Positions 6,915 through 7,089 of a stretch of 7,089 bases of DNA are shown here, piece by piece; positions within the stretch are counted from its first letter, which is position 1, and the number at the start of each line of letters is the position of its first letter. The DNA is from Clostridia bacterium. GTDB lineage: Bacteria > Bacillota > Clostridia > Oscillospirales > CAG-272. The position numbers and the translations under genes are program-made. The stretch lies in NCBI GenBank assembly GCA_900753295.1, contig CAADYQ010000194.1, positions 1-7,089 of the forward strand, read 5' to 3'. Under the pieces are notes generated by a model. It had not been told where the DNA came from and ran no database searches. It saw nothing but the letters and a program-made list of their open reading frames with translations.

Positions 6915-6924
6915 ATCACCTCCG
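6915..6924 (-). promoter_or_regulatory. Ribosome binding site that fixes the marR TTG start
   Basis: CGGAGGTGAT on the minus strand is nearly a full complement to the 16S rRNA 3' end. The 8-base gap from GGAGG to the TTG at 6910 is ideal. A GTG lies inside the site itself and is a tempting but poor start. Confidence 0.85.
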
Positions 6925-6925
6925 A

Positions 6926-6945
6926 TTAGTTGAACCATCAACCAA
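6926..6945 (-). promoter_or_regulatory. Candidate MarR operator overlapping the transcription start
   Basis: On the minus strand TTGGTTGA and TCAACTAA form an inverted repeat, 7 of 8 pairs, around a 4-base centre (TGGT). MarR dimers commonly bind such palindromes of about 16-20 bases. It covers the predicted start of transcription (about 6944). A further TAGTTG half-site lies at 6960-6965, in the same orientation as and 21 bases (two helix turns) from the TGGTTG at 6939-6944. Binding by this particular MarR is inferred. Confidence 0.6.
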
Positions 6946-6950
6946 TATAT

Positions 6951-6979
6951 ATGATACTACAACTAAATGCGTTTGTCAA
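6951..6979 (-). promoter_or_regulatory. Promoter of the marR-ABC exporter operon
   Basis: TTGACA (6974-6979, perfect) and TATCAT (6951-6956, five of six matches to TATAAT) are 17 bases apart on the minus strand. Transcription would start near 6944, leaving a leader of about 34 bases. No other promoter is apparent before the two ABC genes, which are packed against marR, so this should drive all three. Confidence 0.85.
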
Positions 6980-6984
6980 TATCA

Positions 6985-7089
6985 AAAAGAAAAAACGACG
7001 AAAATTTCGGCTCTATAATAAAAGTTGGGGTTTCTGCAGATAGGCAAAGAAAAAAATAAAAAAAGAATGAGCATATCTGAAAAAATCTG
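6985..7089. other. A-rich flank without a recognisable gene
   Basis: This stretch upstream of the marR promoter is rich in A on the plus strand, with several long A runs. I see no open reading frame with a ribosome binding site, no RNA gene and no convincing hairpin terminator. It may be the upstream region of marR, an A-tract element aiding its promoter, or the edge of a neighbouring gene's control region beyond the window. Confidence 0.5.

Noticed and set aside
7014..7019. TATAAT on the plus strand as a divergent promoter
   Set aside because: No -35-like hexamer lies 16-18 bases upstream, and TATAAT is expected by chance in such A/T-rich sequence.
7037..7079. CAGATA...TATCTG inverted repeat as a terminator or regulatory hairpin
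   Set aside because: The arms are only 6 bases with a 31-base loop, which is weak and within chance in this A-rich stretch.

Overview
The window holds two independent operons, both read on the minus strand, with no good evidence for a gene on the plus strand. Protein sequence style, strong GGAGG-type ribosome binding sites and consensus sigma-A-like promoters suggest a Gram-positive anaerobe of the Clostridia (Bacillota), probably an Oscillospiraceae/Lachnospiraceae-type gut bacterium. That placement is inferred from family resemblance only.

Copper module (about 1-2982). A promoter with perfect TTGACA and TATAAT hexamers drives csoR (copper-sensing repressor) and copA (Cu(I) exporting P1B-1 ATPase). 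Two CsoR-type palindromes, one inside the promoter spacer and one over the predicted start of transcription, make a simple circuit: apo-CsoR blocks transcription, Cu(I) releases it, and CopA pumps copper out. A weak-stem terminator lies at the left edge. CopA has a metal-binding domain at each end. The C-terminal one looks like a CopZ copper chaperone joined in frame, and it keeps its own Shine-Dalgarno sequence and ATG. A run of seven A's lies just upstream, and losing one A would end copA at a TAA 11 bases before the copZ-like ATG. This fused/split junction is the most interesting thing in the window.

Exporter module (about 2997-6980). A MarR-family regulator (best start a TTG) is followed by two half-transporter ABC exporter subunits, spaced 1 base from the first and with a 14-base overlap between the two. 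The two ATPase domains are complementary: the first has LSGGQ but Asp in place of the catalytic Glu and His in place of the Q-loop Gln, while the second has the Glu but an LSQGQ signature. This is the pattern of a heterodimeric exporter with one degenerate and one working ATP site. A 15-bp perfect hairpin plus six T's terminates the operon just before the csoR promoter. The marR promoter overlaps a set of TRGTTG half-sites, suggesting autoregulation. The transported substrate cannot be told from the sequence.

The last 105 bases or so (6985-7089) are A-rich and hold no gene I can support. I found no RNA gene, insertion sequence, CRISPR array or wholly new system; the window is mostly a well-made example of known systems, with the copA-copZ junction as its unusual point.
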